DNA of 64,000 bases from Teratosphaeria epicoccoides. Its lineage: Eukaryota; Ascomycota; Dothideomycetes; Mycosphaerellales; Teratosphaeriaceae. Of this stretch, positions 52,648 through 62,509 are shown piece by piece (positions within the stretch are counted from its first letter, which is position 1; each line of letters starts with the position of its first letter). Below the pieces are notes generated by a model. It was not told the origin of the DNA, made no database searches, and saw nothing but the letters and a program-made list of their open reading frames with translations. Location: assembly GCA_021401465.1 (NCBI GenBank), contig JADDMT010000037.1, positions 186,001-250,000 on the forward strand. Reading direction: 5' to 3'. The position numbers were made by a program, and so were the translations under genes.

Positions 52648-55287
52648 TCATATCTGCTGTGGTTTCTTGAAAATCGGCACCTTCTCGAAATTATGATCCC
52701 AATGCAAGTGCCCATTCTCATCAATTTCAGCGGCCTCGTCAGTCGTCGGGATGCCAGCTCCCTCATTGATCGCAACCTCCTGCTTCGAGGCACCGAGGTG
52801 ATCCCTCGGAATCCACAATTTGGGTGTCTTCGACGTGAAGGCAGGCGCTACGTATGCCTTGTCAATGTCATCCTCGCTCGGAGGTTCCACCGGGTCACCC
52901 CTCTCCGCAGAAGGATCGTGGATGCAACCCTTCGTCTGCTCCCTCGCAGTGCTAATGATTGCATCGAAATACTCCGACAATATCCTCGGCGCTGGACCCG
53001 GCAGTTTTTTGATGCCTAGCCTTCGGCCATGCGAGGCGGCATGCAGCCCCTGCGGATCACCCCGGTCAACGCCATCACGTTCTGCAAAGAGCGGCACCTC
53101 CTGGTCCTGCCAGATGTCGATGCCGAGATAGAGCTCCAGAGGTCGCAGGATGCGATCGATCATCAAATTCATGGCGGCTGTTAGTACGAAGAGTACAATC
53201 ACTAATGCCGTCTGCACAGCTGCCTTTCTTGCGCCAAGGAGGCCGATTAAGCACAACTCCGCCAGGTATATGCCGGTAGGGATCTGTTGCAGGGCGCGCT
53301 TGTATGCTTCGCCTTTGGTGTCGATCTTGGTCTGAATGATGTAGAGCATGTTGTACCTATAGACCAGATAGTAAAAGAAGATGCCCACGGTGGCGAACCC
53401 CAGGATCAGGGGAGCGATTGCGGAATACGCAATTGCAATGACGAGCAGGTTGGTAAATTTTGGGAACCACGAGGCCCAAGGCGTTCCCTGCAAGTGTGAT
53501 GGGTAGAAGGTTAGCATAAATCTCCGACAGAATGTGCCCTCCTTCTCATCACGACTGACCTTCATTTGCGCGTACGTGGTAAACTTTTCGCGGGGCGTCT
53601 TGTCCCAGAAGTACTCATAAAACAAATACTCGAACAGGTCTGATGATCTCAGCAGGTTGTTGGATGCCGCGCCGAGCCCTTGCAGAACAAAGTAGGTTAG
53701 ATAGAAGTTGCTCGCCTTTGGCAGACTTTCTGCCAACATGGTTGGCACTGATGCAGGATTCTGTGTCACATTCTTGGTCACCGCCGAAGCACCAGATGCG
53801 GTCGTCGTCACCAAGAAGACTTGGATGACCTGGAACGCGAAATACCACGCCTGTGTCTTCAGCTCCGCCTGAGGTGTGGTTGGCTCGCCTGACAGCTTTG
53901 CGATGTGCCGAAAGAGCTTTGGCACGTATGAGACGAACCAACTGGTCAGGAACGGCGGAAGAAGACCAGTGAGCAAATCCAGGATGGCAGGAGGAATCTT
54001 ATTGATCCAGTCAAGCCACCCGTAGTTGTTCGCGAGGTACTTGGCATTGCTAATCGTGCCAATGATACCGACTGGTATCGAGAAGAAGATGGTAAAGACG
54101 ATTACGAAGATGAGTGCCATCGATGCCTTGGACACGCGAACAGAGGCAGGCTTTGCTAAATTGTTCCACAAAACCTCTTTGGGCTGGACAGCAAGAAATC
54201 GATCTTCCGTTGGCAGTCTTGGCTGGAAACTGGTCCGTTGATGCGCGCGATGGGCCGCTGCTTGAGTCTTGAACGCCACAAAGACTGCCGACCGAGACGG
54301 CACATTTCTGCTCGGTGCGGCTCGACGGGTCTCGATCGTTTGAGCAAGCTCGCCAATTATGTGTCTCGATGTGTCCAGAATGTCGACCTTCTTACCGATG
54401 ACAGGTGGCTCGCGAGATGTTGGACGTTTCGCGCGTGGCACGATCTGTTGGCCTTCGTCGCCATTCGCAAACCCAGCAGTGGCTGGCCTCTGACACTTTC
54501 GCAACTTGACAGCCTTGGTGATGAAATCCAGCTCTGCTTTCTCCATTGCATATGCTGCGTCGTTTCTTTTGGTAACCAGAGAGTCCAAGTCGCCGGTGTC
54601 CTTCACAGCCCAAAGCTTGACCGCGTCGTCGCCGAAGTATCGATTGATATTCTCTGGCTGGCATGCTTCCGCGGGAGCGCTCATCCAGAGCACGGTCCTA
54701 GCAGACAGGCGCGAAGCGTATTCATCATTGAGTAAGTACGCTTGCCGAATGCCAATCAAACGAAGGCGCTCCCAAGCAATGAAGACGAGAAGACCAAGGA
54801 ATAACACCCATGCGATCACCACATGAGCCCAAGTATGTTGGTTCTTGGCAATATTGCTAAACGTGAGCTTGTCCAGCTGAGTCTGACCATTGCCGCCGGT
54901 GGCATTGATTGGCAAGAGGATCGGCCATGTCAACAGAGTTGCCACGAAGCATATGCCGATGATTGTCTTTAAAAAGCGCAAGAACAGCCATGCGTCCAGC
55001 GAGTTGTGCTGGAGCACGAACGTGTCTGAAAGAGTTCGGTAGGTATGGAACCAATGACCTCCACCTGCGCGCTCAGCTGGAGTGCGGTCCTTTTCTGGCA
55101 CCGTCCCCAGAAAGTTCCGAGGAGCATATACACTTCTGAAGCGGTTCCTTATGGCCACAAAGGTACCAGTGTAGGCTAGAGCAACGACTAGTGAAGGGAT
55201 GAAGGCTGCGAGTAGGCCGGCGGCAGAAGTCGAGCTGCTGTCCCGGTGGCCGCCATGGTCACTGGCGGCGATGGTCAGGTATTCCAT
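52648..55287 (-). CDS. Csc1/TMEM63-type calcium-permeable osmosensitive channel (RSN1_7TM)
   Basis: Intronless on the minus strand, 879 aa. The N-terminal part has three membrane helices (about residues 23-45, 105-128, 155-175) with RNRFRSVYAPRNFLG and SLDAWLFLRFLKTIIGICFV. A cytosolic domain follows (about 176-395: VFVAFKTQAAAHRAHQ and the lead-in EVLWNNLAKPASVRVSKASM). The 7-helix core (about 395-700) includes YGWLDWINKIPPAILDLLTG, LLPPFLTSWFVSYVP and SNFYLTYFVLQGLGAASNNL. The C-terminal tail is charged and ends with DENGHLHWDHNFEKVPIF. The family are mechanically or osmotically gated cation channels in plasma or vacuolar membranes. The start ATG 55287 precedes a short extracellular leader. 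Confidence 0.93.
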   Translation of the reverse strand: MEYLTIAASDHGGHRDSSSTSAAGLLAAFIPSLVVALAYTGTFVAIRNRFRSVYAPRNFLGTVPEKDRTPAERAGGGHWFHTYRTLSDTFVLQHNSLDAWLFLRFLKTIIGICFVATLLTWPILLPINATGGNGQTQLDKLTFSNIAKNQHTWAHVVIAWVLFLGLLVFIAWERLRLIGIRQAYLLNDEYASRLSARTVLWMSAPAEACQPENINRYFGDDAVKLWAVKDTGDLDSLVTKRNDAAYAMEKAELDFITKAVKLRKCQRPATAGFANGDEGQQIVPRAKRPTSREPPVIGKKVDILDTSRHIIGELAQTIETRRAAPSRNVPSRSAVFVAFKTQAAAHRAHQRTSFQPRLPTEDRFLAVQPKEVLWNNLAKPASVRVSKASMALIFVIVFTIFFSIPVGIIGTISNAKYLANNYGWLDWINKIPPAILDLLTGLLPPFLTSWFVSYVPKLFRHIAKLSGEPTTPQAELKTQAWYFAFQVIQVFLVTTTASGASAVTKNVTQNPASVPTMLAESLPKASNFYLTYFVLQGLGAASNNLLRSSDLFEYLFYEYFWDKTPREKFTTYAQMKVSRDEKEGTFCRRFMLTFYPSHLQGTPWASWFPKFTNLLVIAIAYSAIAPLILGFATVGIFFYYLVYRYNMLYIIQTKIDTKGEAYKRALQQIPTGIYLAELCLIGLLGARKAAVQTALVIVLFVLTAAMNLMIDRILRPLELYLGIDIWQDQEVPLFAERDGVDRGDPQGLHAASHGRRLGIKKLPGPAPRILSEYFDAIISTAREQTKGCIHDPSAERGDPVEPPSEDDIDKAYVAPAFTSKTPKLWIPRDHLGASKQEVAINEGAGIPTTDEAAEIDENGHLHWDHNFEKVPIFKKPQQI

Positions 55288-56157
55288 CCTGTCTCAGATC
55301 GGACCCATGTATACCATACGGTGGTTGGAGGTGACCTGTCAAGCAACGAGATGTGCATGTATGGGGCAGAGCTCATATGGTCTGAGCCAGATCTTGTGTA
55401 CCGATGCCTGCGAAGGATCAGGTTGGTTACAACAAGAATTATGTATGGTCCGTTCTGCTGTGACGTCAATATTGGGACGCGATCCGGTTACATACCATAC
55501 ATATCATATTACCACCTCACCCAAGACTGGACCATCAAGGTGAATGCATCGCAACATAGTCCCCTCACGATCCGCGCATCATCTCCTATACCAGAATCTC
55601 CTCAAACCGACGGCTCGATATCCCCGCAAGGACCAAAAGCAGGAGCAGGATCATGCTCCAACGAATGGTGACCATGCACACCATGGCGAAAAGGACACTA
55701 TTACGATCAGTCACGCACCAGTTCTGGGACTCTGGTCTTCCTGCGTAACCTCCTTGCTCTCTCCATCACTTCCCTGGCCCACCTGTCTCTCTGCCGGCTC
55801 GGCAATATCGCCCATCATCGCCCATCACCGCCATTTCTAAGGGACGCTCGAGCGGCACTATCGACAAATCGGACCCCACTGAAGCCGCCAGGCGCAAGGA
55901 ACAACGACAGCAGAAAGCTGAGATCGAGGCGCTACACGGACTGCAAGTAATGCATTTCATCTTCACGTGAAGTGTGGCGCTATCGGTTATGTCTGAATCA
56001 AAACAGCCTCGAAACACTCAGCAGCCCATAGGCATCCATCCGTGCAAGCCAAATCCTTGACGTCCGTTCGCCAGCCAACAAAGTTCCAGGTCCATCTGCT
56101 GCCAGCACCGATCTACTCGTCAAAACCCGCGCTCTGTCAAAGGCAGGCTCTAAACAC
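55288..56157. other. Intergenic, no supported gene
   Basis: Plus-strand frames near 55830-55950 have a charged coiled-coil-like composition but no start, domain or consistent exon structure. A plus-strand frame at 56030-56275 is antisense to the 3' part of the hydrophobin-like gene. Confidence 0.4.
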
Positions 56158-56616
56158 CTAAATGAAGCTGCCAGGGAAGCTGCAAAGCTTGTCGGGATCG
56201 AGCACGTTTGGCTATTTCGCAAGCGGTTAGCGATTGCGTGTCTCACAATTTGCCAGACACAGCCTCCAGAGCAGTGACAGGACACATCTTACATTCGTCG
56301 CAGACGGCGGACAACAGAGTACCGAAGCTCCACACGGGGATGAAGGATCTGCTCCTATGTCAGCCAAGTCCGCGTCACCTCGTGGAGAGTGGACTGCAAG
56401 CTCACTTTGGGGAATCACCGTGCATTGCCTGCCATACGATTGTGAGTCGTGACTGGGGTTGCAGCAGGACTCCAGGTTCGGGGTGGGGCAACGTGGAGCT
56501 TTGGCGTCGGAGCCACGACGGGCCAGGTGGGCATGTTCGAGCACGCCAGGAGCCGCTACTGCGGCCGCGGCGCAGGAGAGGCCGGATAGCGCGGCGACGA
56601 GATTGTGGAAGTGCAT
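56158..56616 (-). CDS. Hydrophobin-like eight-cysteine secreted protein (copy A)
   Basis: Proposed three exons on the minus strand: 56616-56406, 56354-56293 and 56211-56158 (108 aa). Intron 1 (51 nt) has a GTGAGC donor, a GGCTGAC branch and an ATAG acceptor. Intron 2 (81 nt) has a GTAAGA donor, a CGCTAACC branch and an AATAG acceptor. Signal peptide MHFHNLVAALSGLSCAAAAV, then a short propeptide ending in LARR (Kex2-like). The mature part has eight Cys in the order C-CC-C-C-CC-C: RCPTPNLESCCN, SYGRQCTV, SPCGASVLCCPP, DKLCSFP. Spacing is C-x7-CC-x12-C-x12-C-x5-CC-x17-C. The order is that of hydrophobins, which coat aerial hyphae and spores, but the first loop is shorter than class I and the spacing is not class II. 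Copy B has equivalent splice points. Unspliced, the pattern is hidden. Confidence 0.68.
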
Positions 56617-56663
56617 CTTGGTGAGCTGCGATGGGATATGACGACGGTGGGGTTCCCAAGGTA

Positions 56664-56673
56664 GATATATATT
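56664..56673 (-). promoter_or_regulatory. TATA-like box upstream of hydrophobin-like copy A
   Basis: AAATATATATC on the minus strand, about 50 bp before the ATG at 56616. Positional inference; the short distance would give a very short leader. Confidence 0.35.
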
Positions 56674-57018
56674 TGAGACGCTTATTCTCGTTCTGCAAAG
56701 GAGGGGAGAAATTAATGAAAAGGAGGCTGAGCGTTTTGGGCTCCTTTTCATGATAAGCGGTATGTTCCAATTGGCACGGTCCAAAAGCACCCAAGACCCG
56801 TGTTCCTAGTCTAAACTCGCCGGTTGTGCCCGGAGATGGTGCGGATTCGACAAACGAATATTGCCAATTCTGGCCTCAGACAAGCATTAACGAAAGACAA
56901 GACATCGGCTGCGACCTTCCCTCGTGCGACAGTCTTTCATGTCAGCACTCTTTCTTATTAACCGTCCCTTGCCGCAGCTTCGACGCGAAGGTACAAGCTC
57001 AGCAATGCAGCAACACCG

Positions 57019-57454
57019 CTATGTCTGCGGGAGGACGCAAAGTTCATCGGAGGCAGGCTTCGTCGGCTAGATCAGAAAAGAAAAAGTGCAATGATCAGCA
57101 AGATATCCATGAAACTTCTGAAGACACATCCACGGGGCCAATGGAACACTTACATCCTCCGTAGACTTCGGACAACACTGGATCGGACTCCCACACGAAA
57201 ACACCGCACTCCCAGGTTCTGCGCACGTCAGCCAAACACCCACGCTCCTGGGCTACCGAATACCCACGATTAGAGTTCGCCGTGCAGTCCTTGCCGTAGG
57301 AAACCCCGTTGTAATTCTGGTTCCGGCAGCAAGACTCCAGATAGCCGTAGCAAGGCGGGTTCGTCGTCGGTCCGAGTTTCGAGCTTGTACACTCCACCGT
57401 GGGCGCAGCCGCGACGAAGAGGTAGAGAGCTGTGATGATGGCTTGGATCTGCAT
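57019..57454 (-). CDS. Hydrophobin-like eight-cysteine secreted protein (copy B)
   Basis: Three exons on the minus strand: 57454-57268, 57218-57154 and 57066-57019 (99 aa). Intron 1 (49 nt) has a GTGGGT donor, a GGCTGACG branch and a CGCAG acceptor. Intron 2 (87 nt) has a GTAAGT donor and a TCTAG acceptor. Both sit at the same places and phases (1 and 0) as in copy A. Signal peptide MQIQAIITALYLFVAAAPTV. The mature protein has C-CC-C-C-CC-C: PPCYGYLESCCRN, SYGKDCTANSN, FSCGSPIQCCPK, DELCVLPQ, with spacing C-x6-CC-x13-C-x13-C-x5-CC-x15-C and one extra Cys near the cleavage site (VEC). Copy A shares LESCC, SYG, C-G-x4-CCP and the DxLC end, so the two are tandem paralogues. Function is inferred as surface or secreted; it is not a confirmed hydrophobin. 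Confidence 0.72.
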
Positions 57455-57619
57455 CTTGTTGGGAGATATTTCCAAAGACAAAAATAGAAGTCTGATGGTG
57501 TTGGCTGATGATGTTGGATGAGGAGAAGTGATATTCTATATCTCTCGCTGGCGCTGACTTGCTTGCTTGCTGTGGTGCTTGCGACAGACAAAACTACACA
57601 GCGGACCTCCACAAGGGAC

Positions 57620-57640
57620 TATATATATATGTATATAAAA
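57620..57640 (-). promoter_or_regulatory. TATA-like box upstream of hydrophobin-like copy B
   Basis: A long TATATATA/TATAAAA-type run, read TTTTATATAC-ATATATATA on the minus strand, about 170 bp before the ATG at 57454. It is the strongest TATA-like sequence noticed in the window. Confidence 0.45.
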
Positions 57641-58763
57641 TGTCCATGTATATCTGTCCACCTCGACGAAACTAGCCCGCCCTCCTAAAAATGGCATTTG
57701 AGTTCAATCGCCAAGGCACGCATCCTCCGACTCAAAGTCTCGCCAATGCTTCTGCTCGGCGGCGACGCAGCAGTGTGGCGGACGGAGGGCACATGACCCC
57801 CCGAAACAAGCGAACCCTGAGAAGCCTACATCGCCGCTCCATAGTGAACCCTCAAGCGCCTCTAGGGAGGAAGAAAAATACGTGAATACGAACGCATCTT
57901 CCCCCTTCCCAGCTGGCGCGCACAAGAACGGAGAGGAGTTTCTCTTGGACCTCGGATTCAAGCCGAAAAGACGGCGGTAACAGCCCGTGGAGATTTTTGT
58001 GATGCTTGGGAGAAAAAGAAAAGGAAAAAACGAAAGAAAAAAGACAGGAGGAATAACTACCCGTCCTGTAGTAGTAATAGACAAGCCCAAGCCCACTTGA
58101 ATTCAACAAGAAAGCCGTCCGTCGACACAACCTCCCCCTCCCTCTCTAATTCTCATCATCCCGAATCAGAATACGAAACGACTTTCGCGGCTCTGCGCTT
58201 CGGACCTACCTACCTACCAAAGACCTCGTGTCCTTTTACGCGCGGCAAACTTGGCGGAACTTCACCCCTTGCGGTTCAATCGATCGACTCAGAATGAAAC
58301 AAGGAAAACCGTACTCGAACCATAAAATAAAAAAAAATGCACCCGCGTCTTTTCTTCGGCGCCCCCCCCTCAGCCAAACAGGTCTTTTCTTCACCACCAC
58401 TGAAGAAGACACAGAAACAGGATGACGTGTTTCAGCACTGCCACAGCCAATGCCTTGTTCGCCAAGATCGTATAAACACTTTGGATACAGTAAATGAGTA
58501 ATGAGGCACGCCGAAAGCCCCCATCGGGCCCGAGACGAAAACAAAGTCAGTCGCCCTGCCGAGTTTGCGCTTCCAATTGTCATCTTGTCGCTGTCGAAAA
58601 TGGGGTATCTCTTCAGGCGCCGCCGAAACCCCCTTCGCGCCATCGTAATGCATACATAGCCAAGCAATCCTCCCACACCCCCAAGAAAAAAAGAATCACA
58701 AAAGAATCGAACCCAACACTCAAAAAAATAATAAAAATAAAAATAAACACCTCAACACCATGA
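57641..58763. other. Intergenic with A-rich stretches
   Basis: No gene supported. It contains A-rich runs at about 58010-58045 and 58322-58336, a C run at 58363-58369 and A-rich DNA at 58680-58750, just downstream of the CCX gene stop. These are probably 3' UTR and spacer of that gene. Confidence 0.45.
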
Positions 58764-59631
58764 TCACCCCTCCATCCCCGGCCACCCCACAACCTCACAC
58801 ACCACATTCGCCACCGTACTCACAACCCACAGCCCGACCAACCCCCACCCAATGCGCCGACTCATTGTCCACCGATTCGCCGGCACCAGCACCAACAGCC
58901 CGACCAACGTCGCCAACAGCGTGACGCCGCTCACAATCAACGTGTTGCTCATGTCAATATGGTACACCTTGAACCTCAACCCATTCTCCGGGTGTTTCTT
59001 CTGCCGTTTCTCCGCGCCGCGGATGAGCACCCAGCTCCCGCTCAACCCGATGCCCAGCAGGATGTTGAGCATGGGGCCGCCGAAGCAGGCCGAGAGAGCC
59101 ATGACGGGGTACCCTAGGCGGGCGACGGTGACGTCCGCGACGAGGTCGCCGAGGGAGTTCCCGACGGCGAAGATGGTGAGGCCCATGATTGCATGCGACA
59201 TGTTGAGGATGATGGCGAGGGCTTTTAGGGCGCCGACGACCTGGGACGCGATGGCGGAGATCCAAGCGATGGAGACGATGAAGCCGACGCAGGAGAGGAG
59301 GGTGCGGTAAGCCCGGGGACGGTGGGTCGGAGTTGTGGTGAGGAGGAAGGGGATGAGGAGGAGATTGGAGATGAGGAGGCAGATGAGGATGGGTTTGAGG
59401 AGCCAGTTGGGGGAGAGGTCGGTAGGTGCTTGCAGATAGATGGAGAGGATGCAGAAGGGAGGGGCGAGGAAGAGCTGGATGATGGTGAGCCAGCGGTTCC
59501 AGAGCTCGGGGGCGTCGGGTTGGTTGTCGAGGACGTCAAGAGGTAGAGGTGATGCGAGACGTGCAGGTGATGCCAGCATGTCGGATTGGCTGATTGCGAT
59601 GATTGGGTGTGGCTGCTGCTGTTGCTGATGG

Positions 59632-59666
<35 letters not shown>

Positions 59667-62156
59667 ATGATGATCGTGATGGTGATGATGGTGGTGTGGC
59701 TGCTCGTAAGTCTGTTGCTGCTCTGCTGCAACGTCCGCGATACCTTGACCGTATCCGAATCCAGGACGTGACTGCGGGTGTGAGTTTGCCAGGCTGTGCC
59801 GGTGAACTCTAGGCGAGATATTTGAATCCTCGTGCACCTGCTCTCGACCACCACTCGTCAGGCCCTTGAAATTCTGTTGGGGAACGTGACCACTGCTGTG
59901 CGACCGTAAGGTGTCGAAGCTAAGGGCTTTTGGGCTGCTTGACTCGTCGTCCTCGTCGTCGTCATGCTTATCACTCTCCACCACCGGTAGGGTAATGGTG
60001 AGGAGAAATACGCTTGGCACGGCCACCAGACCAAGACACTTCTCCCACCAGTTCTTCTCGGACCAGTGATATAAAGTAGGGAACAGCGTCGATATGATGT
60101 TGCTCGGTGGCGGCAGCACACTCTTCGGCCAGTATTTGTCGAGCTTGGTAGGTCTTTTAGACACCTCCACTTCGGCAGAGCGGGACACAGGAAGCGACTC
60201 TGGCGACGCAATTGACGCCGAAGGGAGCATCAAACTCGGGGGCCTTTCGCCTAGAGGCGACGCGTCATCTCTGTATCTCGGTTGCGGCGATATGAACGGC
60301 GAGGACGCTCGCGAGCTATCCCTTGATGTTTTGCCGCGTGGTATCACAATTTTGGGGAGGGTGCGAGCGGGCGGCAGTCGCAAAACTCCGTTAGCATGTG
60401 AGTCACCCAGACTGTCAGACGCTAAAAGAGCTTGAGATCCTGGAGGAGCGGACTGGTCGCTGAAATGTCGGGCTCTTCTGCCTCCAGAAGTGGCAGACGG
60501 TGGTGGTGCAAGATGACCTGCAGAGGTTGTCTGCATGGACGTATCCAATCGGAGTGTCGGTGTTGGATGTGGTGAAGCCGCGGAAACCTCGCGATCTGGC
60601 GACTGAAGAGTCTGCGAGCCATGGCCGGGGACCTGAAGTGCTGGATTGCTCACGGGCGCACTGCGATTACCCGGCACGGGCGGCGTCCGCGACCTGCTGT
60701 CCCTCCTCAAATCCGCATCAATGAGCAGGTCCTGCGCGCCGTTCGCTGAAATGGCCCTCCCTCTGGCAGCGGGCAGGGGTCTCGGGACATCAAGCGCGGC
60801 AGGCCTCTCAACCGTCGGGCTACCACTCCCATCGATGGTGACCTGAAATGGCGGCCTCGCAGCTGGGTCCGAAATGGACGAGAGGTTGTCCTGCAGCTGT
60901 GCAGTGGTGAAGGACGGATCGTCCGAGTATCTCCGTGCGCTCATCGGTATGGTCTGGATGTTTCGACTCTTTTGCAGACTCTTGATCACGGCTTGGAACT
61001 CGAGAGCGCCGACGAGAGAGGGTCGGACGGTGCTGAGGGTGTTCTTCCTCGAGCGTGCTCCCACTGGAGGGCGAGTCAGGCGCATGTTGGTGGCCAGGTC
61101 GCTCATCCATCGGTCGCGAGCTTCTTCCTCGGTGTCATCGTCGCCGTCATCATCTGCTCCATCTGTGTATGTTGCACCTCTTTCCAATGCAGACCAGTCC
61201 TCCCTGCTTGCGCCTCGTGAGATGCCCGGTCGCGCGGATGCAACGGCTTCGTCGGGATCATCACGGTACTGCTCGAGATCCGACTCTTCACCCGGGTTCA
61301 AGAAGTGCGCTCGTGCGGCCGCCTCTTTCTCCCGCCGCTCTCTTCGTCGCCCGATCCACCAATGCCACACAATGACGAACAAGACGTAGAAAATGTAGAA
61401 TGCCACCATGGCCAAGCACTCCCAAAGATGCAATCGTCCGTCCCATAGAAACACCATGCTGAACGCGGCGGCGACGACAAAAAAGCCGACGTCTCTCACA
61501 AAACTCCTTCGACTGACTTTGAATGGTCGAATCAGCGCCATGGAACCCGCCACGACGGCCGTGATGAAGCATGCGGCACCAAACAGTTCCCCCACCGCCA
61601 AGTTCCCACTGTTCGTACTCATGGCTGCAAACGTGCTGAAGACGTCCGGACTCCCGTTCCCAAACGCCAAGAAAGTGACGCCGGCCATGCTCTCGCTCAT
61701 GCCCAGGATGCCCGCGATGCTGTTGAGGTTGATGCAGAAAAAGTCGCTGGCGGCGATGCCGATGGTGCTGAACAGGACGCCGAGCCATGCGATGAGGATG
61801 GTGAAAGCCAAGGGCTTGACACTGTGCATCTTGCAGAAGTAGAGGTCGAGGTACGCTGCAAAGCCGGCTTCCTCGTCGAGCGGACAGTGCGCGTGGATGA
61901 AGGTGCACTGGTCGCGGGCGCGGTGGACGAGGCGGCATTCTTCTTCGTCGGAGGTGCGGGGGAGGATGGCATCGTCGTCAAGGGCGCGGCGGTGGCGGGA
62001 GGGTGTGGAGGCGGAGGGGAGGGATGGAAGGTGTGCGAGGATGGCAAGACATGTGAGGATGAAGAGGGTCAAGTAGAAGGCCTGGGCTCGTCGATAGGGC
62101 TGTCGGTGTTTCTTCTGTCGGGTCATTACTGGTCGTTGACATGGGCGCTGGTGCAT
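58764..62156 (-). CDS. Cation/calcium exchanger, CCX/NCLX type (two Na_Ca_ex domains)
   Basis: Intronless on the minus strand, 1130 aa. An N-terminal signal or anchor helix (about residues 25-45) and a Cys-containing luminal loop (ECRLVHRARDQCTFIHAHCP) are typical of CCX proteins. The first exchanger half has SIAGILGMSESMAGVTFLAF and the ion-site motif GNGSPD at 166-171. A long cytosolic or luminal loop of about 600 residues is Ser/Pro-rich and includes a His/Gln tract (about 815-850) from a CAT/CAG-type repeat at 59600-59690. The second half has MSHAIMGLTIFAVGNSLGDL near 985-1004, then VADVTVARLGYP and MALSACFGGPMLNILLGIGL. The family exchanges Ca2+ for Na+, K+ or H+ across vacuolar, ER or mitochondrial membranes. 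Which one applies here is not decided. Confidence 0.9.
59600..59690 (-). repeat. In-frame trinucleotide-type repeat coding for a His/Gln tract
   Basis: Runs of CAG and CAT codons, as read on the coding minus strand, encode about 30 residues of His and Gln in the central loop of the CCX exchanger. Such tracts vary in length between strains. Confidence 0.8.
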
Positions 62157-62509
62157 GCTCGCGAAAGTGCGTACGTGCGTGTACTGGGGCGGACATGCGG
62201 AATGTCAAGAATGGAATGAGGAATGAGCATGATGTTGAAGCATTTCCAATACGTGGCAGTGCATGATGGGAAGACAGATGCACATGCTGCCTACGTACAC
62301 GACCACGACTGGCGGCAGAGCCTCCCGTCATCATCAGAGAATGTGGAAGTTGCGACCGAGCCCCACTTCCAAGAACATTGAGACGATGACATAAGGTGTT
62401 TATGTGGCGGCGATCGGCGAAACGTTTGAGCGGATTTGTTTGCGCGCTTGTTTACTCGGGGGAAAAGAGAAGAGCAGAAGATATTGAGACTCACATTTCA
62501 ATAGCAAAA
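62157..62509. promoter_or_regulatory. Divergent promoter region between CCX and BRN1
   Basis: A 353-bp interval between two divergent ATGs. No TATA box is obvious. Inference from layout. Confidence 0.4.

Noticed and set aside
56030..56275. Plus-strand coding-like frame (KAGSKHLNEAAREAAKLVG)
   Set aside because: No start codon; its right half is antisense to the last exon and intron of hydrophobin-like copy A, which has much better support.
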